Assembly: GCA_900546925.1 (NCBI GenBank)
Contig: UREV01000002.1
Span: 62,001-126,000, forward strand
Length of the DNA stretch: 64,000 bases
From: an uncultured Bacteroides sp.
GTDB taxonomy: Bacteria > Bacteroidota > Bacteroidia > Bacteroidales > UBA932
Reading direction: 5' to 3'
The translations under genes were made by a program, and so were the position numbers. Shown here one piece after another: positions 18,739 to 27,596 of this stretch. Position 1 is the first letter of the stretch; the number at the start of each line of letters is the position of its first letter. Under the pieces are notes generated by a model. That model had not been told where the DNA came from and ran no database searches. It saw only the letters and a program-made list of their open reading frames with translations.

Positions 18739-19749
18739 TTATGCGTTATTCTTTTTCTTAGGTTCAATATTGTACTTGGTAACATCCATTCCGAATGTCA
18801 GTTTCATCTTGTCAAGCATCTGGTCGATCTCATTGAGAGACTTGCGGCCGAAGTTACGGAACTTCATGAGCTCAGGTCTTGAGTAAGACACGAGGTCTGC
18901 CAATGTATCGATTTCTGCAGCCTTCAAACAGTTGTATGCACGAACTGAAAGACCGAGGTCAGAAAGCTTGTTAAGAAGAAGATGACGCATGCGGAGTGAT
19001 TCCTCATCGAGCTCTTTAGACTCAGGAACGACAGTGCTCTCGAGAGCCATCTTCTTGTCGTCTGTAAACAGCTTGAAGTGATAAATCAGAATGTTTGCAG
19101 CATCCTGGAGTGCAAGATTAGGAGTAATAGAACCATCGGTAATAATCTCCAAATTAAGCTTCTCGTAGTCAGTTTTCTGCTCGACACGCCAGTTCTCCAC
19201 TGTCCAGTTTACCTTTCTGATAGGAGTGTAGATGGCATCTACCGGAATAGTTCCGATAGGTGTGTTCTCATCTCTCTCCTCGTCAGCCGGAACAAATCCG
19301 CGGCCCTTGGTAATAGTAAGAGAAATTTCGAGTTTAACAGAAGGCTCGAGTGTGCAGATATGCAACTCCGGGTTAAGCACCTTGAAAGAAGACAATCCTT
19401 TGGAGATATCCTCTGCAGTAAACTCAGATTTACCGCTAATTGTGATATTTGCCACCTCTGAGTCTACAGTATCCACCATTCTCTTCAGTCTAACCTGTTT
19501 GATGTTGAGAATGATGTCCTGCATACCCTCGATAACTCCCGGGATAGTCGCAAACTCCTGGTCTACGCCCGAAATCTTTATCGAACTGATAGCAAAACCT
19601 TCCAGAGAAGACAACAGGATGCGGCGAAGCGCGTTACCGATAGTCTGACCATAGCCAGGCTCAAGAGGCCTGAACTCGAAACGGCCGACTGTTTCAGTGC
19701 TTTCGAGCATTATCACCTTATCTGGTTTCTGAAATGCTAAGATTGCCAT
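18739..19749 (-). CDS. rpoA: DNA-directed RNA polymerase alpha subunit
   Basis: 336 residues. The N-terminal dimerisation domain carries 'FEFRPLEPGYGQTIGNALRRILLSSLEG'-type sequence (first 60 residues) and the C-terminal domain contains 'LGLSVRAYNCLKAAEIDTLADLV' and 'FGRKSLNEI', the DNA- and activator-binding alpha-CTD. It assembles the core polymerase. The place between rpsD and rplQ is the standard one. Confidence 0.98.
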   Translation of the reverse strand: MAILAFQKPDKVIMLESTETVGRFEFRPLEPGYGQTIGNALRRILLSSLEGFAISSIKISGVDQEFATIPGVIEGMQDIILNIKQVRLKRMVDTVDSEVANITISGKSEFTAEDISKGLSSFKVLNPELHICTLEPSVKLEISLTITKGRGFVPADEERDENTPIGTIPVDAIYTPIRKVNWTVENWRVEQKTDYEKLNLEIITDGSITPNLALQDAANILIYHFKLFTDDKKMALESTVVPESKELDEESLRMRHLLLNKLSDLGLSVRAYNCLKAAEIDTLADLVSYSRPELMKFRNFGRKSLNEIDQMLDKMKLTFGMDVTKYNIEPKKKNNA

Positions 19750-19773
19750 ATTATTTCTTTTTAGGTGTTACTA

Positions 19774-20379
19774 TTACTTAGAGTACAGGTCGACGATGAG
19801 CTGCTCGTTGATGTTCTCAGGGATCTCAGCTCTTACAGGGAGGTTAAGGAACTTACCTGTAAGTGTCTTGGCGTCGAACTCAAGCCAAGAGTACTTCTTG
19901 GCAGAAGCGACACTGTTCTGGATAACCTCGAGGCTTCTAGATCTCTCTCTAACTGCGATAACGTCGCCGGCTTTAACCTGTGCAGAAGGAATGTTGCATA
20001 CAGCACCGTTGAGAGTGATGTGGCAATGACGTACTATCTGTCTTGCAGCTGCTCTTGTAGGAGCGATACCAAGACGATATACGATATTGTCAAGTCTTGA
20101 CTCGATAAGGAGGAGGAGGTTCTCACCTTTCTGACCCTCCATACGGCAGGCCTTGTCGTATGTGTTACGGAACTGTCTTTCGAGGATTCCGTACATGTAC
20201 TTCACTTTCTGCTTTTCTTTAAGCTGGTTACCATACTCGGTAGACTTTCTTGCACGCTTTCTAGCTGCGCCGTGCTGTCCCGGAGGGTAATTTCTCTTTT
20301 CGAAATCTTTATCCGCTCCATAGATCGGCTCGCCGAACTTGCGGGCTATTTTAGTACTTGGTCCAGTATATCTTGCCAT
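19774..20379 (-). CDS. rpsD: 30S ribosomal protein S4
   Basis: 201 residues, full length. The sequence starts 'MARYTGPSTKIARKFGE' and contains the S4 RNA-binding domain ('LLLLIESRLDNIVYRLG', 'ARQIVRHCHITLNG'). The N-terminal zinc-binding Cys cluster of some S4 proteins is absent, so this is the zinc-free type. S4 nucleates assembly of the 16S 5' domain and in other bacteria autoregulates this operon. 27 bp separate it from rpsK. Confidence 0.98.
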   Translation of the reverse strand: MARYTGPSTKIARKFGEPIYGADKDFEKRNYPPGQHGAARKRARKSTEYGNQLKEKQKVKYMYGILERQFRNTYDKACRMEGQKGENLLLLIESRLDNIVYRLGIAPTRAAARQIVRHCHITLNGAVCNIPSAQVKAGDVIAVRERSRSLEVIQNSVASAKKYSWLEFDAKTLTGKFLNLPVRAEIPENINEQLIVDLYSK

Positions 20380-20406
20380 AGTAATTAATCATTAAAAAAC
20401 TAAAAA

Positions 20407-20796
20407 TCAAACTTTACGACGGCCTTTTGGTCTGCAACCATTGTGAGGCATTGGAGTTACGTCGACAATCTCGGTAACCTCGATACCTGCCTGGCTGATT
20501 GTTCTGATAGCTGACTCACGTCCGGCTCCAGGACCCTTTACATAGACCTTTACTTTGCGGAGGCCAGCATCGAACGCTGCCTTAGCAGCATCTTCAGCAG
20601 CGACCTGAGCAGCATAAGGAGTGTTCTTCTTAGAACCCCTGAAACCACTCTTACCAGCTGAAGACCAGCTGATAACCTGGCCAACATTGTTTGTGAGAGC
20701 GATGATAACGTTATTGAAGGTTGATGAAATATGAGCTTCACCAGTAGCTTCAACTTTTACAACTCTCTTTTTTGCTGTTGTTGTCTTCTTTGCCAT
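20407..20796 (-). CDS. rpsK: 30S ribosomal protein S11
   Basis: 129 residues. The basic N-terminus is followed by the S11 core 'AHISSTFNNVIIALTNNVG' and 'AGKSGFRGSKKNTPYAAQ', and the C-terminus ends 'HNGCRPKGRRKV', all diagnostic. S11 lines the platform of the small subunit near the mRNA exit. 13 bp after rpsM. Confidence 0.98.
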   Translation of the reverse strand: MAKKTTTAKKRVVKVEATGEAHISSTFNNVIIALTNNVGQVISWSSAGKSGFRGSKKNTPYAAQVAAEDAAKAAFDAGLRKVKVYVKGPGAGRESAIRTISQAGIEVTEIVDVTPMPHNGCRPKGRRKV

Positions 20797-20809
20797 AATT
20801 CATCAAGAT

Positions 20810-21187
20810 TTATTTGGTTGCTTTCTTCTTGTTTGCAACAGTCTTCTTCTTACCCTTTCTTGTACGGGCGTTGTTCTTGGTGCTCTGACCACGAACAGGA
20901 AGTCCGAGACGATGACGGATTCCTCTATAGCAACCGATATCCATGAGACGTTTGATATTCATCTGAACAGATGAACGAAGCTCGCCTTCGATTTTGTACT
21001 CGTTAGCGATGAGAGAACGGATCTTTGCGATCTGGTCATCATTCCACTCGCTGACCTTGGTATCGAAATCGATTCCGCACTCCTCAAGGATTTTTCTCGC
21101 TGAAGAGCGACCGATACCGAAAATGTAGGTAAGGCCTATCTCTCCCCTTTTGTTGTTTGGTAAATCAACACCGGCTATTCTTGCCAT
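20810..21187 (-). CDS. rpsM: 30S ribosomal protein S13
   Basis: 125 residues. 'MARIAGVDLPNNKRGEIGLTYIFGIG' and the helix-hairpin-like region plus 'YRGIRHRLGLPVRGQ' identify S13, which contacts the large subunit and the P-site tRNA in the head of the 30S. The extended Lys-rich tail is usual. Confidence 0.98.
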   Translation of the reverse strand: MARIAGVDLPNNKRGEIGLTYIFGIGRSSARKILEECGIDFDTKVSEWNDDQIAKIRSLIANEYKIEGELRSSVQMNIKRLMDIGCYRGIRHRLGLPVRGQSTKNNARTRKGKKKTVANKKKATK

Positions 21188-21224
21188 AATAATATCTTTA
21201 CTTTATTTGTTACACAACTGAATA

Positions 21225-21341
21225 TTATCCTTGGCGCATCTTGAACTTAGGGTTCTTCTTGCAGATCACGTAAAGGCGTCCTTTACGTCTCACGATTTTG
21301 CAATCATCGCTGCGCTTTTTGATGGATGTTTTTACTTTCAT
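21225..21341 (-). CDS. rpmJ: 50S ribosomal protein L36
   Basis: A 38-residue gene read directly from the minus strand: MKVKTSIKKRSDDCKIV, then RRKGRLYVICKKNPKFK and MRQG. Length and sequence are diagnostic of L36. Only two Cys are present, so the full zinc ribbon of the C+ form is missing. It lies between infA (13 bp) and rpsM (37 bp), its normal position. Confidence 0.96.
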   Translation of the reverse strand: MKVKTSIKKRSDDCKIVRRKGRLYVICKKNPKFKMRQG

Positions 21342-21354
21342 ATCGCGAAATTTT

Positions 21355-21573
21355 TTATTTGTATCTGAAGGATATTCTTCCTTTTGTTAAATCATAAGGC
21401 GACATTTCAACTCTAACCTTGTCACCGAGTAGGATATGGATGAAATTCTGTCTCATCTTTCCCGAAATATGGGCAAGAATGACATGACCGTTCTCCAGCT
21501 CTACTTTAAACATAGCGTTAGGGAGAGTCTCGACTATCGTCCCGTCCTGCTCAATTGCTGTTTGTTTAGACAT
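21355..21573 (-). CDS. infA: Translation initiation factor IF-1
   Basis: 72 residues, exact family length. The OB-fold sequence 'MSKQTAIEQDGTIVETLPNA' region, 'GHVILAHISGKMRQNFI' and 'VEMSPYDLTKGRI' are typical. IF-1 occupies the ribosomal A site during initiation. 13 bp downstream of map. Confidence 0.98.
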   Translation of the reverse strand: MSKQTAIEQDGTIVETLPNAMFKVELENGHVILAHISGKMRQNFIHILLGDKVRVEMSPYDLTKGRISFRYK

Positions 21574-21586
21574 TTAAAATACCACT

Positions 21587-22366
21587 TTAAAATTTAATGT
21601 TACCGTCCTTCTCGATAAAGTCGAATGTCGAAAGAAGCTCTGCCTTGCCTTTTCGGATAACAACCGTAAGCTCGTAATGCGCCGCATTCTTGTGGTCCGC
21701 AGTGTGTACCGCCCAACCGTTTCTAGCCAGATACACATCTTTAGTCCCAGCATTAATCATCGGCTCAATACAAATTGTCATTCCTTCGGTGAGTCTTGCA
21801 CCATGTCCGCGTCTTCCGTAATTCGGAACTCCCGGATTCTCGTGCATTTCTTTTCCGATACCATGACCTTCCAGTTCTCTTACTACGGAGAAACCGAAAG
21901 ATTCAGCATACGTTTGTACCGCGTATCCGATATCGCCAGTTCTGTTTCCGTCGATTGCCTGCTCAATTCCTTTGTACAGCGAAGCTTTTGTAACATCGAG
22001 GAGCTTGCGGGTCTTTGCGTCCACTTCACCTACAGGGAAAGTATAGCAAGAATCACCGTTATAGCCCTTGTACAAAGTTCCGATATCACAGGAAACGATG
22101 TCTCCCTCTTTAAGGACGTAGTCTGATGGGAAACCATGAACTACGACATCGTTTACTGAAGCACAAATAGATGCAGGGAAACCTTCAAACCCGAGGAAGC
22201 TCGGAATGGCACCGTTGTCGCGGATAAAAGTCTCTGCCACCCTATTCAACTCTGCAGTTGTCACACCTGGGGCGACCGCTTTTCCGACTTCAGCCAGTGT
22301 CTTGGACACCAACAAACCGTTCTCACGGAGCAATTCGATTTCTTCTTCTGTTTTTGGCCTAATCAT
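21587..22366 (-). CDS. map: Methionine aminopeptidase, type I
   Basis: 259 residues. The five metal ligands of type-I enzymes appear in order: His in 'NDVVVHGFPS', Asp in 'GDIVSCDIG', Asp in 'GYNGDSCYTF', His in 'LEGHGIGKEMHE' and Glu in 'CIEPMINAG'. It removes the initiator Met from nascent proteins. Placement after secY in the ribosomal operon is conserved. Confidence 0.98.
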   Translation of the reverse strand: MIRPKTEEEIELLRENGLLVSKTLAEVGKAVAPGVTTAELNRVAETFIRDNGAIPSFLGFEGFPASICASVNDVVVHGFPSDYVLKEGDIVSCDIGTLYKGYNGDSCYTFPVGEVDAKTRKLLDVTKASLYKGIEQAIDGNRTGDIGYAVQTYAESFGFSVVRELEGHGIGKEMHENPGVPNYGRRGHGARLTEGMTICIEPMINAGTKDVYLARNGWAVHTADHKNAAHYELTVVIRKGKAELLSTFDFIEKDGNIKF

Positions 22367-22390
22367 CTTTCAAAAAAACTTTATCAAGAA

Positions 22391-23728
22391 TTACATTCCA
22401 GAACGTCCACTCAGACGACCTGTCTTCATCAATCCGTCATAGTGACGCATAAGCAGGTAACCCTCAATCTGCTGGAGAGTATCCAAAACCACACCTACAA
22501 GGATCAGGAGGGAAGTACCTCCATAGAAGCTTGCAAACTGGTTGTTGACACCTGCGAGCATCGCGAATGCCGGCAAAATGGCGATGATAGCGAGGAAGAA
22601 AGAGCCAGGGAGAGTTACCTTGGACATAACGTCGTCGATATACTCCATAGTCTTCTTTCCAGGCTTAACGCCAGGTATGAAACCGCCGTTCTGCTTCATC
22701 TGCTCTGCCATCATGTTCGGCTGAACTGTGACTGCAGTGTAGAAATATGTGAAGATGACGACAAGGAATCCGAAAATCAAGTTATACCAAAATCCGGTAT
22801 AGTTGCTAAGTGTAGCAGCAAGTCCTCTTGTTGCATCCCAGTGCGAGAAGAGCAATGGGAAAAGCATGAGAGCCTGAGCGAAGATAATAGGCATAACGCC
22901 TGCAGCATTAATCTTCAAAGGAAGATAGTTGCGCACTCCGCCGTACTGCTTGTTGCCGATAACTCTCTTAGCATACTGAATAGGAATTCTCCTGACAGCC
23001 TGCACGAGAGCAATAGCTGCAACGAACACGAAGAACAGAACCAGAAGCTCTACGATAAGCAAGAGGACACCACCATTAGTTGTGGTAACCTTCTCACCAA
23101 TCTCTGCTGCAAGTGCGTAAGGCAGACGAGCAACGATACCGATCATGATGATAAGTGAAATACCATTTCCGATACCGCGGTCGGTGATACGCTCACCGAG
23201 CCACATTACGAACATTGATCCTGCAAGGAGAACAATTGTAGAGACAAGGTTAAATGTGAAGTTACTCCATCCAAGCTGTGTTACAGCGACGAAAGCCTGT
23301 CCCGGAATCTGGTTGTGGATAGCAGCCAGGTAAGCAGGGCACTGGATAGCAAGAATCACCACAGTAAGGTAACGGGTGATCTGATTCATTCTCTTCCTGC
23401 CGCTCTCTCCTTCCATCTGCAATTTCTTGAAGTAAGGAACGAACATGCCGAGGAGCTGGATGACGATGGACGCCGAAATGTACGGCATCACACCGAGCGC
23501 GAAGATAGAGGCGTTACCGAACGCACCACCGGAGAACATGTTCAAGAGTCCTACAAGGCCCTCCTGAGTGTTGTTCTGAAGTGACGCGAGCATAGTAGCG
23601 TCTATACCCGGGATCACAACGAAACATCCCAAACGATAAACGAGTACCAAGAGAAGCGTATAAACGATTCTCTTGCGTAACTCTTCTATCTTGAAGATAT
23701 TCCTGAATGTCTCAATCAGTTTCTTCAT
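22391..23728 (-). CDS. secY: Preprotein translocase subunit SecY
   Basis: 445 residues with ten hydrophobic membrane segments. It begins 'MKKLIETFRNIFKIEELRKRI' region and has the plug segment 'GLLNMFSGGAFGNASIFALGV', both SecY signatures. It forms the Sec translocation channel in the inner membrane. Its start overlaps the rplO stop by one base. Confidence 0.98.
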   Translation of the reverse strand: MKKLIETFRNIFKIEELRKRIVYTLLLVLVYRLGCFVVIPGIDATMLASLQNNTQEGLVGLLNMFSGGAFGNASIFALGVMPYISASIVIQLLGMFVPYFKKLQMEGESGRKRMNQITRYLTVVILAIQCPAYLAAIHNQIPGQAFVAVTQLGWSNFTFNLVSTIVLLAGSMFVMWLGERITDRGIGNGISLIIMIGIVARLPYALAAEIGEKVTTTNGGVLLLIVELLVLFFVFVAAIALVQAVRRIPIQYAKRVIGNKQYGGVRNYLPLKINAAGVMPIIFAQALMLFPLLFSHWDATRGLAATLSNYTGFWYNLIFGFLVVIFTYFYTAVTVQPNMMAEQMKQNGGFIPGVKPGKKTMEYIDDVMSKVTLPGSFFLAIIAILPAFAMLAGVNNQFASFYGGTSLLILVGVVLDTLQQIEGYLLMRHYDGLMKTGRLSGRSGM

Positions 23729-24180
23729 TATTTTTCGATCTTAGTAGCTTTTCCACCTGCAGCCTCGATCTTGGCGATAGCAGACTTAGAGAAGCCGTTA
23801 GCTGAGATTTCGAGTTTTGCAGTGAGCTCTCCTTCTCCAAGAACCTTTACAAGCTCCTTGGTTCCGGCAAGTCCTGCAGCCTTGATATCTTCAATAGTGA
23901 TTACTGAAGAACCAAGAGACTCAGAAAGTGCCTGGAGTGAAGAGAGATTGACAGCCTTGTACTCAACTCTTGTAGGATTAGTGAAACCCCACTTCGGAAG
24001 TCTTCTCTGGATAGGCATCTGTCCACCCTCGAAGCCGACCTTGTGCTCATATCCTGCACGAGCCTGAGCTCCCTTAGTACCACGGGTAGCTGTACCACCC
24101 TTACCGGAGCCCTGTCCGCGGCCTACTCTTTTTGTATTGTGTGTTGAACCTTTGGCAGGTTTCAAATTATGCAAATTCAT
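23728..24180 (-). CDS. rplO: 50S ribosomal protein L15
   Basis: 150 residues. The Gly/Arg-rich N-terminal arm ('KRVGRGQGSGKGGTATRGTKG') and 'FEGGQMPIQRRLPKWGF' are L15 hallmarks. It binds 23S rRNA late in assembly. 15 bp after rpmD. Confidence 0.98.
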   Translation of the reverse strand: MNLHNLKPAKGSTHNTKRVGRGQGSGKGGTATRGTKGAQARAGYEHKVGFEGGQMPIQRRLPKWGFTNPTRVEYKAVNLSSLQALSESLGSSVITIEDIKAAGLAGTKELVKVLGEGELTAKLEISANGFSKSAIAKIEAAGGKATKIEK

Positions 24181-24195
24181 CTGTAGTTCCTCCGT

Positions 24196-24375
24196 TTAGA
24201 TTTCTTCAACTTTTACGAGGTGCTGAATCTTGGCGATCTGACCTGTTGTTACAGGGTTTTTCTCCACCTCTACGGTCTGATGCATTTTGCGGATACCGAG
24301 AGTTCTAAGATTTGCGATCTGTCTCTGGGTAGAACCGTTCTTGCTGACAACCTGAGTAATTCTATATTTTGCCAT
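24196..24375 (-). CDS. rpmD: 50S ribosomal protein L30
   Basis: A 59-residue gene read directly from the minus strand. It begins MAKYRITQVVSKNGST and contains 'QIANLRTLGIRKMHQTVE' followed by 'GQIAKIQHLVKVEEI', diagnostic for L30. It lies between rpsE (11 bp) and rplO (15 bp). Confidence 0.96.
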   Translation of the reverse strand: MAKYRITQVVSKNGSTQRQIANLRTLGIRKMHQTVEVEKNPVTTGQIAKIQHLVKVEEI

Positions 24376-24386
24376 TTCGTTTCCTC

Positions 24387-24905
24387 CTATCCGTTAAACA
24401 CTTTGCTCATAGGCACACCGCGAAGGCCAGCTACTGTATAAGCATCTCTCATCTCTGTAAGGGCTGCAACTGTAGCCTTTACAAGGTTATGAGGGTTAGA
24501 TGATCCCTTAGATTTTGCAAGGACGTTCTGGATGCCGACAGACTCGAACACAGCACGCATCGCACCACCGGCCTTAACACCGGTACCAGGAGCTGCAGGT
24601 TTCATGAAGACCTCTGCACCGCCGAATCTTGCGGACTGCTCGTGTGGAAGGGTCTTGTTGATAATCGGAACCTTTACAAGATTCTTCTTAGCATCCTCGA
24701 TTCCCTTCTGGATAGCTGCGGTAACCTCGTTTGCCTTACCGAGGCCATAACCTACGACACCATTCTCATCACCTACTACAACGATAGCGGCGAAACGGAA
24801 GTGACGACCTCCCTTGGTGACTTTGGTTACCCTCTGAATGGAGACAAGTCTGTCTTTCAATTCAAGATCAGATGTCTTTACTCTTTTAACATTTGTATTT
24901 GCCAT
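24387..24905 (-). CDS. rpsE: 30S ribosomal protein S5
   Basis: 172 residues. The S5 double-stranded RNA-binding domain ('LKDRLVSIQRVTKVTKGGR', 'VVGDENGVVGYGLGKANEV') and C-terminal domain ('PGTGVKAGGAMRAVFE', 'GSSNPHNLVKATVAAL') are both complete. S5 contributes to translational accuracy. Confidence 0.98.
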   Translation of the reverse strand: MANTNVKRVKTSDLELKDRLVSIQRVTKVTKGGRHFRFAAIVVVGDENGVVGYGLGKANEVTAAIQKGIEDAKKNLVKVPIINKTLPHEQSARFGGAEVFMKPAAPGTGVKAGGAMRAVFESVGIQNVLAKSKGSSNPHNLVKATVAALTEMRDAYTVAGLRGVPMSKVFNG

Positions 24906-24913
24906 AATCCCGA

Positions 24914-25276
24914 TTAGAATTTAAGACCGCCTTCACGGGCAGCGTCAGCCAAACTTTGTACTCTTCCGTGATAAAGATATCCTCCACGGTCGAAAGCGAC
25001 CTCGTCGATACCTTTCTCGATGGCGCGCGCTGCAACTGCTTTTCCTACGATTGCGGCAGCCTCGATTCCGGACTTGCCTTTGCACTCTGCAGCAAGAACT
25101 TTGTCATTTGAAGCAGCAGCAACAAGCGTAACTCCGGCCTCATCGTTGATTACCTGAGCATAAATCTGCCTGTTACTTCTGAAAACAACCAGTCTTGGTC
25201 TTTCAGCGGTTCCGCTAACGTGTTTGCGAATACGATAGTGAATCCTTCTTCTTCTTTCTATTTTAGTCAATGCCAT
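24914..25276 (-). CDS. rplR: 50S ribosomal protein L18
   Basis: 120 residues. 'RIRKHVSGTAERPRLVVFRS' and 'FDRGGYLYHGRVQSLADAAREGG' identify L18, the 5S rRNA-binding protein. 15 bp after rplF. The start codon region carries one copy of the over-represented 9-mer GGCATTGAC. Confidence 0.98.
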   Translation of the reverse strand: MALTKIERRRRIHYRIRKHVSGTAERPRLVVFRSNRQIYAQVINDEAGVTLVAAASNDKVLAAECKGKSGIEAAAIVGKAVAARAIEKGIDEVAFDRGGYLYHGRVQSLADAAREGGLKF

Positions 25277-25291
25277 AATTCATTCCTCCTA

Positions 25292-25852
25292 TTATTTAGC
25301 GGCTGCAGTCTTACCTGCCTTACGACGAATCTGCTCGCCAACGAACTTGATACCCTTGCCCTTATATGGTTCAGGCTTGCGGAAAGAACGGATCTTAGCT
25401 GCGACCTGTCCGAGAAGCTGCTTGTCAGCACTTCTGAGGATAAGTATCGGGTTCTCACCTTTCTTGACAGCTGCTGCCTCTGCCTTAATCTCAGCAGGAA
25501 GGAGGAGCTGAATCTCATGAGAATAACCAAGAGCGAAAGTCAGAAGCTGACCTTTAACATCAACACGGAAACCTACACCGACGAGTTCCTGCTTGATTTC
25601 AAATCCAGTAGATACTCCGACAACCATGTTGTGTACGAGTGCACGATAAAGACCATGCATCGAACGATGTCTCGGAAGATCGGTAGGACGTGTGAATTTC
25701 ACTTCTTTTCCCTCTACTGTTACTGTGATATCCGGATCCACTTTCTGAGAAAGTTCTCCGAGAGGGCCTTTAACCTTCACAACGTTGCCAGGGAGAAGCT
25801 CGAAGCTTACCTTGTCCGGAAGGCTTACAGGTAATTTACCAATTCTTGACAT
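25292..25852 (-). CDS. rplF: 50S ribosomal protein L6
   Basis: 186 residues with two L6 repeats; 'MSRIGKLPVSLPDKV' opens the protein and 'PEPYKGKGIKFVGEQIRRKAG' is the C-terminal L6 signature. It lies near the factor-binding site of the large subunit. Confidence 0.98.
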   Translation of the reverse strand: MSRIGKLPVSLPDKVSFELLPGNVVKVKGPLGELSQKVDPDITVTVEGKEVKFTRPTDLPRHRSMHGLYRALVHNMVVGVSTGFEIKQELVGVGFRVDVKGQLLTFALGYSHEIQLLLPAEIKAEAAAVKKGENPILILRSADKQLLGQVAAKIRSFRKPEPYKGKGIKFVGEQIRRKAGKTAAAK

Positions 25853-25871
25853 TTATCAGTTTCTTTAAAAA

Positions 25872-26267
25872 TTAATATACATAGCATACGATCTCACCAC
25901 CGACATTCATCTCTTTAGCCTCTTTGTCAGTGATAATGCCCTTAGATGTGGAAATGATAGCAATTCCGAGTCCGTTGAGAACTCTAGGCATATCTTTCAC
26001 GTCTGTGTACTTTCTGAGACCTGGTTTTGAAACGCGGACGATGCTCTTGATAGCAGCCTGCTTGGTCTGTGGATGGTACTTGAGAGCAATTTTGATTGTG
26101 TTGAACGGAGTTCCCTCTACAACCTTGTAGCTGAGGATGTAACCTTTCTCACAAAGAATGTTTGTGATGGCAACCTTCATCTTGGAAGAAGGGATCTCTA
26201 CGATCTTGTTTCCTGCGCTGTAAGCGTTGCGGATACGAGTGAGGAAATCTGCAATTGGATCAGTCAT
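25872..26267 (-). CDS. rpsH: 30S ribosomal protein S8
   Basis: 131 residues. 'MTDPIADFLTRIRNAYSAG' and the terminal 'GIAIISTSKGIITDKEAKE' region are diagnostic. S8 binds 16S rRNA and in E. coli represses the spc operon. Upstream is an unusually long 92-bp gap for this operon with a hairpin (see regulatory entry). Confidence 0.98.
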   Translation of the reverse strand: MTDPIADFLTRIRNAYSAGNKIVEIPSSKMKVAITNILCEKGYILSYKVVEGTPFNTIKIALKYHPQTKQAAIKSIVRVSKPGLRKYTDVKDMPRVLNGLGIAIISTSKGIITDKEAKEMNVGGEIVCYVY

Positions 26268-26281
26268 TTCTTCTGTTGTTT

Positions 26282-26314
26282 TTAACGAACCGGCGTTGTT
26301 TGACGCCCGATATC
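26282..26314 (-). promoter_or_regulatory. Hairpin in the rpsN-rpsH gap, possible S8 or processing site
   Basis: The 92-bp gap 26268-26359 holds GGCGT/ACGCC arms around a 6-nt loop (near 26293-26308), about 25-40 nt upstream of rpsH, within otherwise AT-rich sequence. Other gaps in the operon are under 30 bp. It might be a binding site for S8 or an mRNA processing site; nothing in the sequence proves it. Confidence 0.3.
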
Positions 26315-26359
26315 CGAATTGTTAATAATTAAATAAATGTATTGTATGCTATTAGCTTT

Positions 26360-26629
26360 CTACCAGCTTGCTTTCTTTACTCCCGGAATGAGACCGTTGC
26401 TGGCCATTTCACGGAACTGGATTCTGCTGAGGCCGAATGCACGCATGTAGCCTTTTGGACGTCCAGTAAGAGAGCAACGATTGTGAAGACGTACTGCTGA
26501 GGAGTTCTTTGGAAGCTTATCGAGAGCTGCCCAGTCACCTGCCTCTTTAAGAGCTTTACGCTTCTCGGCGTATTTAGCAACTAATTTCGCGCGCTTCACT
26601 TCGCGGGCTTTCATTGATTCTTTTGCCAT
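26360..26629 (-). CDS. rpsN: 30S ribosomal protein S14
   Basis: 89 residues. The sequence contains 'RCSLTGRPKGYMRAFGLSRIQFREMA', split over positions 50-75, the S14 core. No CxxC pairs occur, so this is the long zinc-independent form. 11 bp after rplE. Confidence 0.97.
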   Translation of the reverse strand: MAKESMKAREVKRAKLVAKYAEKRKALKEAGDWAALDKLPKNSSAVRLHNRCSLTGRPKGYMRAFGLSRIQFREMASNGLIPGVKKASW

Positions 26630-26640
26630 TGTATACTCTT

Positions 26641-27252
26641 TTAGTTATTATGTTTCTTGAATGGCAGACCGAACTCTTTCAGAAGAGCATAAGCCTCTTC
26701 GTCAGACTTGGCTGTAGTTACGAATGTGATCTCCATTCCGTGAACGCGTGGGTTCTTGTCCATGTCGATTTCAGGGAAGATGACCTGCTCCTTGAGACCA
26801 AGGGTGTAGTTTCCGTTTCCATCGAGCTTCTCTGAGATACCGTTGAAGTCACGGATACGAGGAAGAGATACACGGATGAGTCTTTCGAGGAACTCATACA
26901 TCTTGGTGGCACGGAGAGTAACCTTAACTCCGATAGGCTGACCCTTACGAAGGTGGAAGTTAGCGATATCCTTTCTAGAAGAAGTGAGGACTGCCTTCTG
27001 TCCAACGATCATTGAAAGCTCTGCTGCTGCCTCCTCTACGAGTTTCTTGTCATGTGACTGGTTCTGTGAAGCCTCGCCGACACCTTCGTTGATGGTAATC
27101 TTAACGAGTCTTGGAACCTGCATAACCGTAGTGTATGAGAACTGCTTAGTCAGCGCAGGAATGATCTGCTCTTTGTAAACGGTCTTGAGAGCCGGTACAT
27201 ATCCAGCAGGAACTACCTGCTCTGCTGGTGCATTATTAGATTTCTTTGCCAT
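26641..27252 (-). CDS. rplE: 50S ribosomal protein L5
   Basis: 203 residues, about 20 longer than E. coli L5 owing to a polar N-terminal stretch ('MAKKSNNAPAEQVVPAG'). 'MQVPRLVKITINEGVGEA' and 'VTLRATKMYEFLERLI' identify L5, a 5S rRNA and P-site tRNA contact. The C-terminal 'GMEITFVTTAKSDEEAYALL' is also standard. Confidence 0.98.
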   Translation of the reverse strand: MAKKSNNAPAEQVVPAGYVPALKTVYKEQIIPALTKQFSYTTVMQVPRLVKITINEGVGEASQNQSHDKKLVEEAAAELSMIVGQKAVLTSSRKDIANFHLRKGQPIGVKVTLRATKMYEFLERLIRVSLPRIRDFNGISEKLDGNGNYTLGLKEQVIFPEIDMDKNPRVHGMEITFVTTAKSDEEAYALLKEFGLPFKKHNN

Positions 27253-27254
27253 AA

Positions 27255-27584
27255 CTATTTAATCTCCTCTCCAGATTTTTTAGCATAACGTACCTTCTTG
27301 CCGTCTACAAATTTGTGACCGATTCTTGTTGGAACTGGCTTTGCAGCGGTGCTCTTAGGATCGAGAAGCTGAACGTTAGAAACGTGGATGCTAGCCTCTT
27401 TCTTAATGATACCACCCTGAGGAGCCTGGGCATTAGGTTTGGTATGCCTGCTAACCATATTTATACCTTCAACGACAACACGATCCTTATCAGTGATAAC
27501 TGCGAGGACTTTACCTGTCTTGCCTTTATCATTACCGGCATTAACAAATACGGTGTCGCCTTTCTTTACGTGAAATTTTTTCAT
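27255..27584 (-). CDS. rplX: 50S ribosomal protein L24
   Basis: 109 residues. The KOW motif 'KKGDTVFVNAGNDKGKTGKV' is at residues 6-25, and 'GINMVSRHTKPN' follows. L24 initiates 50S assembly. 12 bp downstream of rplN. Confidence 0.98.
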   Translation of the reverse strand: MKKFHVKKGDTVFVNAGNDKGKTGKVLAVITDKDRVVVEGINMVSRHTKPNAQAPQGGIIKKEASIHVSNVQLLDPKSTAAKPVPTRIGHKFVDGKKVRYAKKSGEEIK

Positions 27585-27596
27585 AATGCTTGAATT

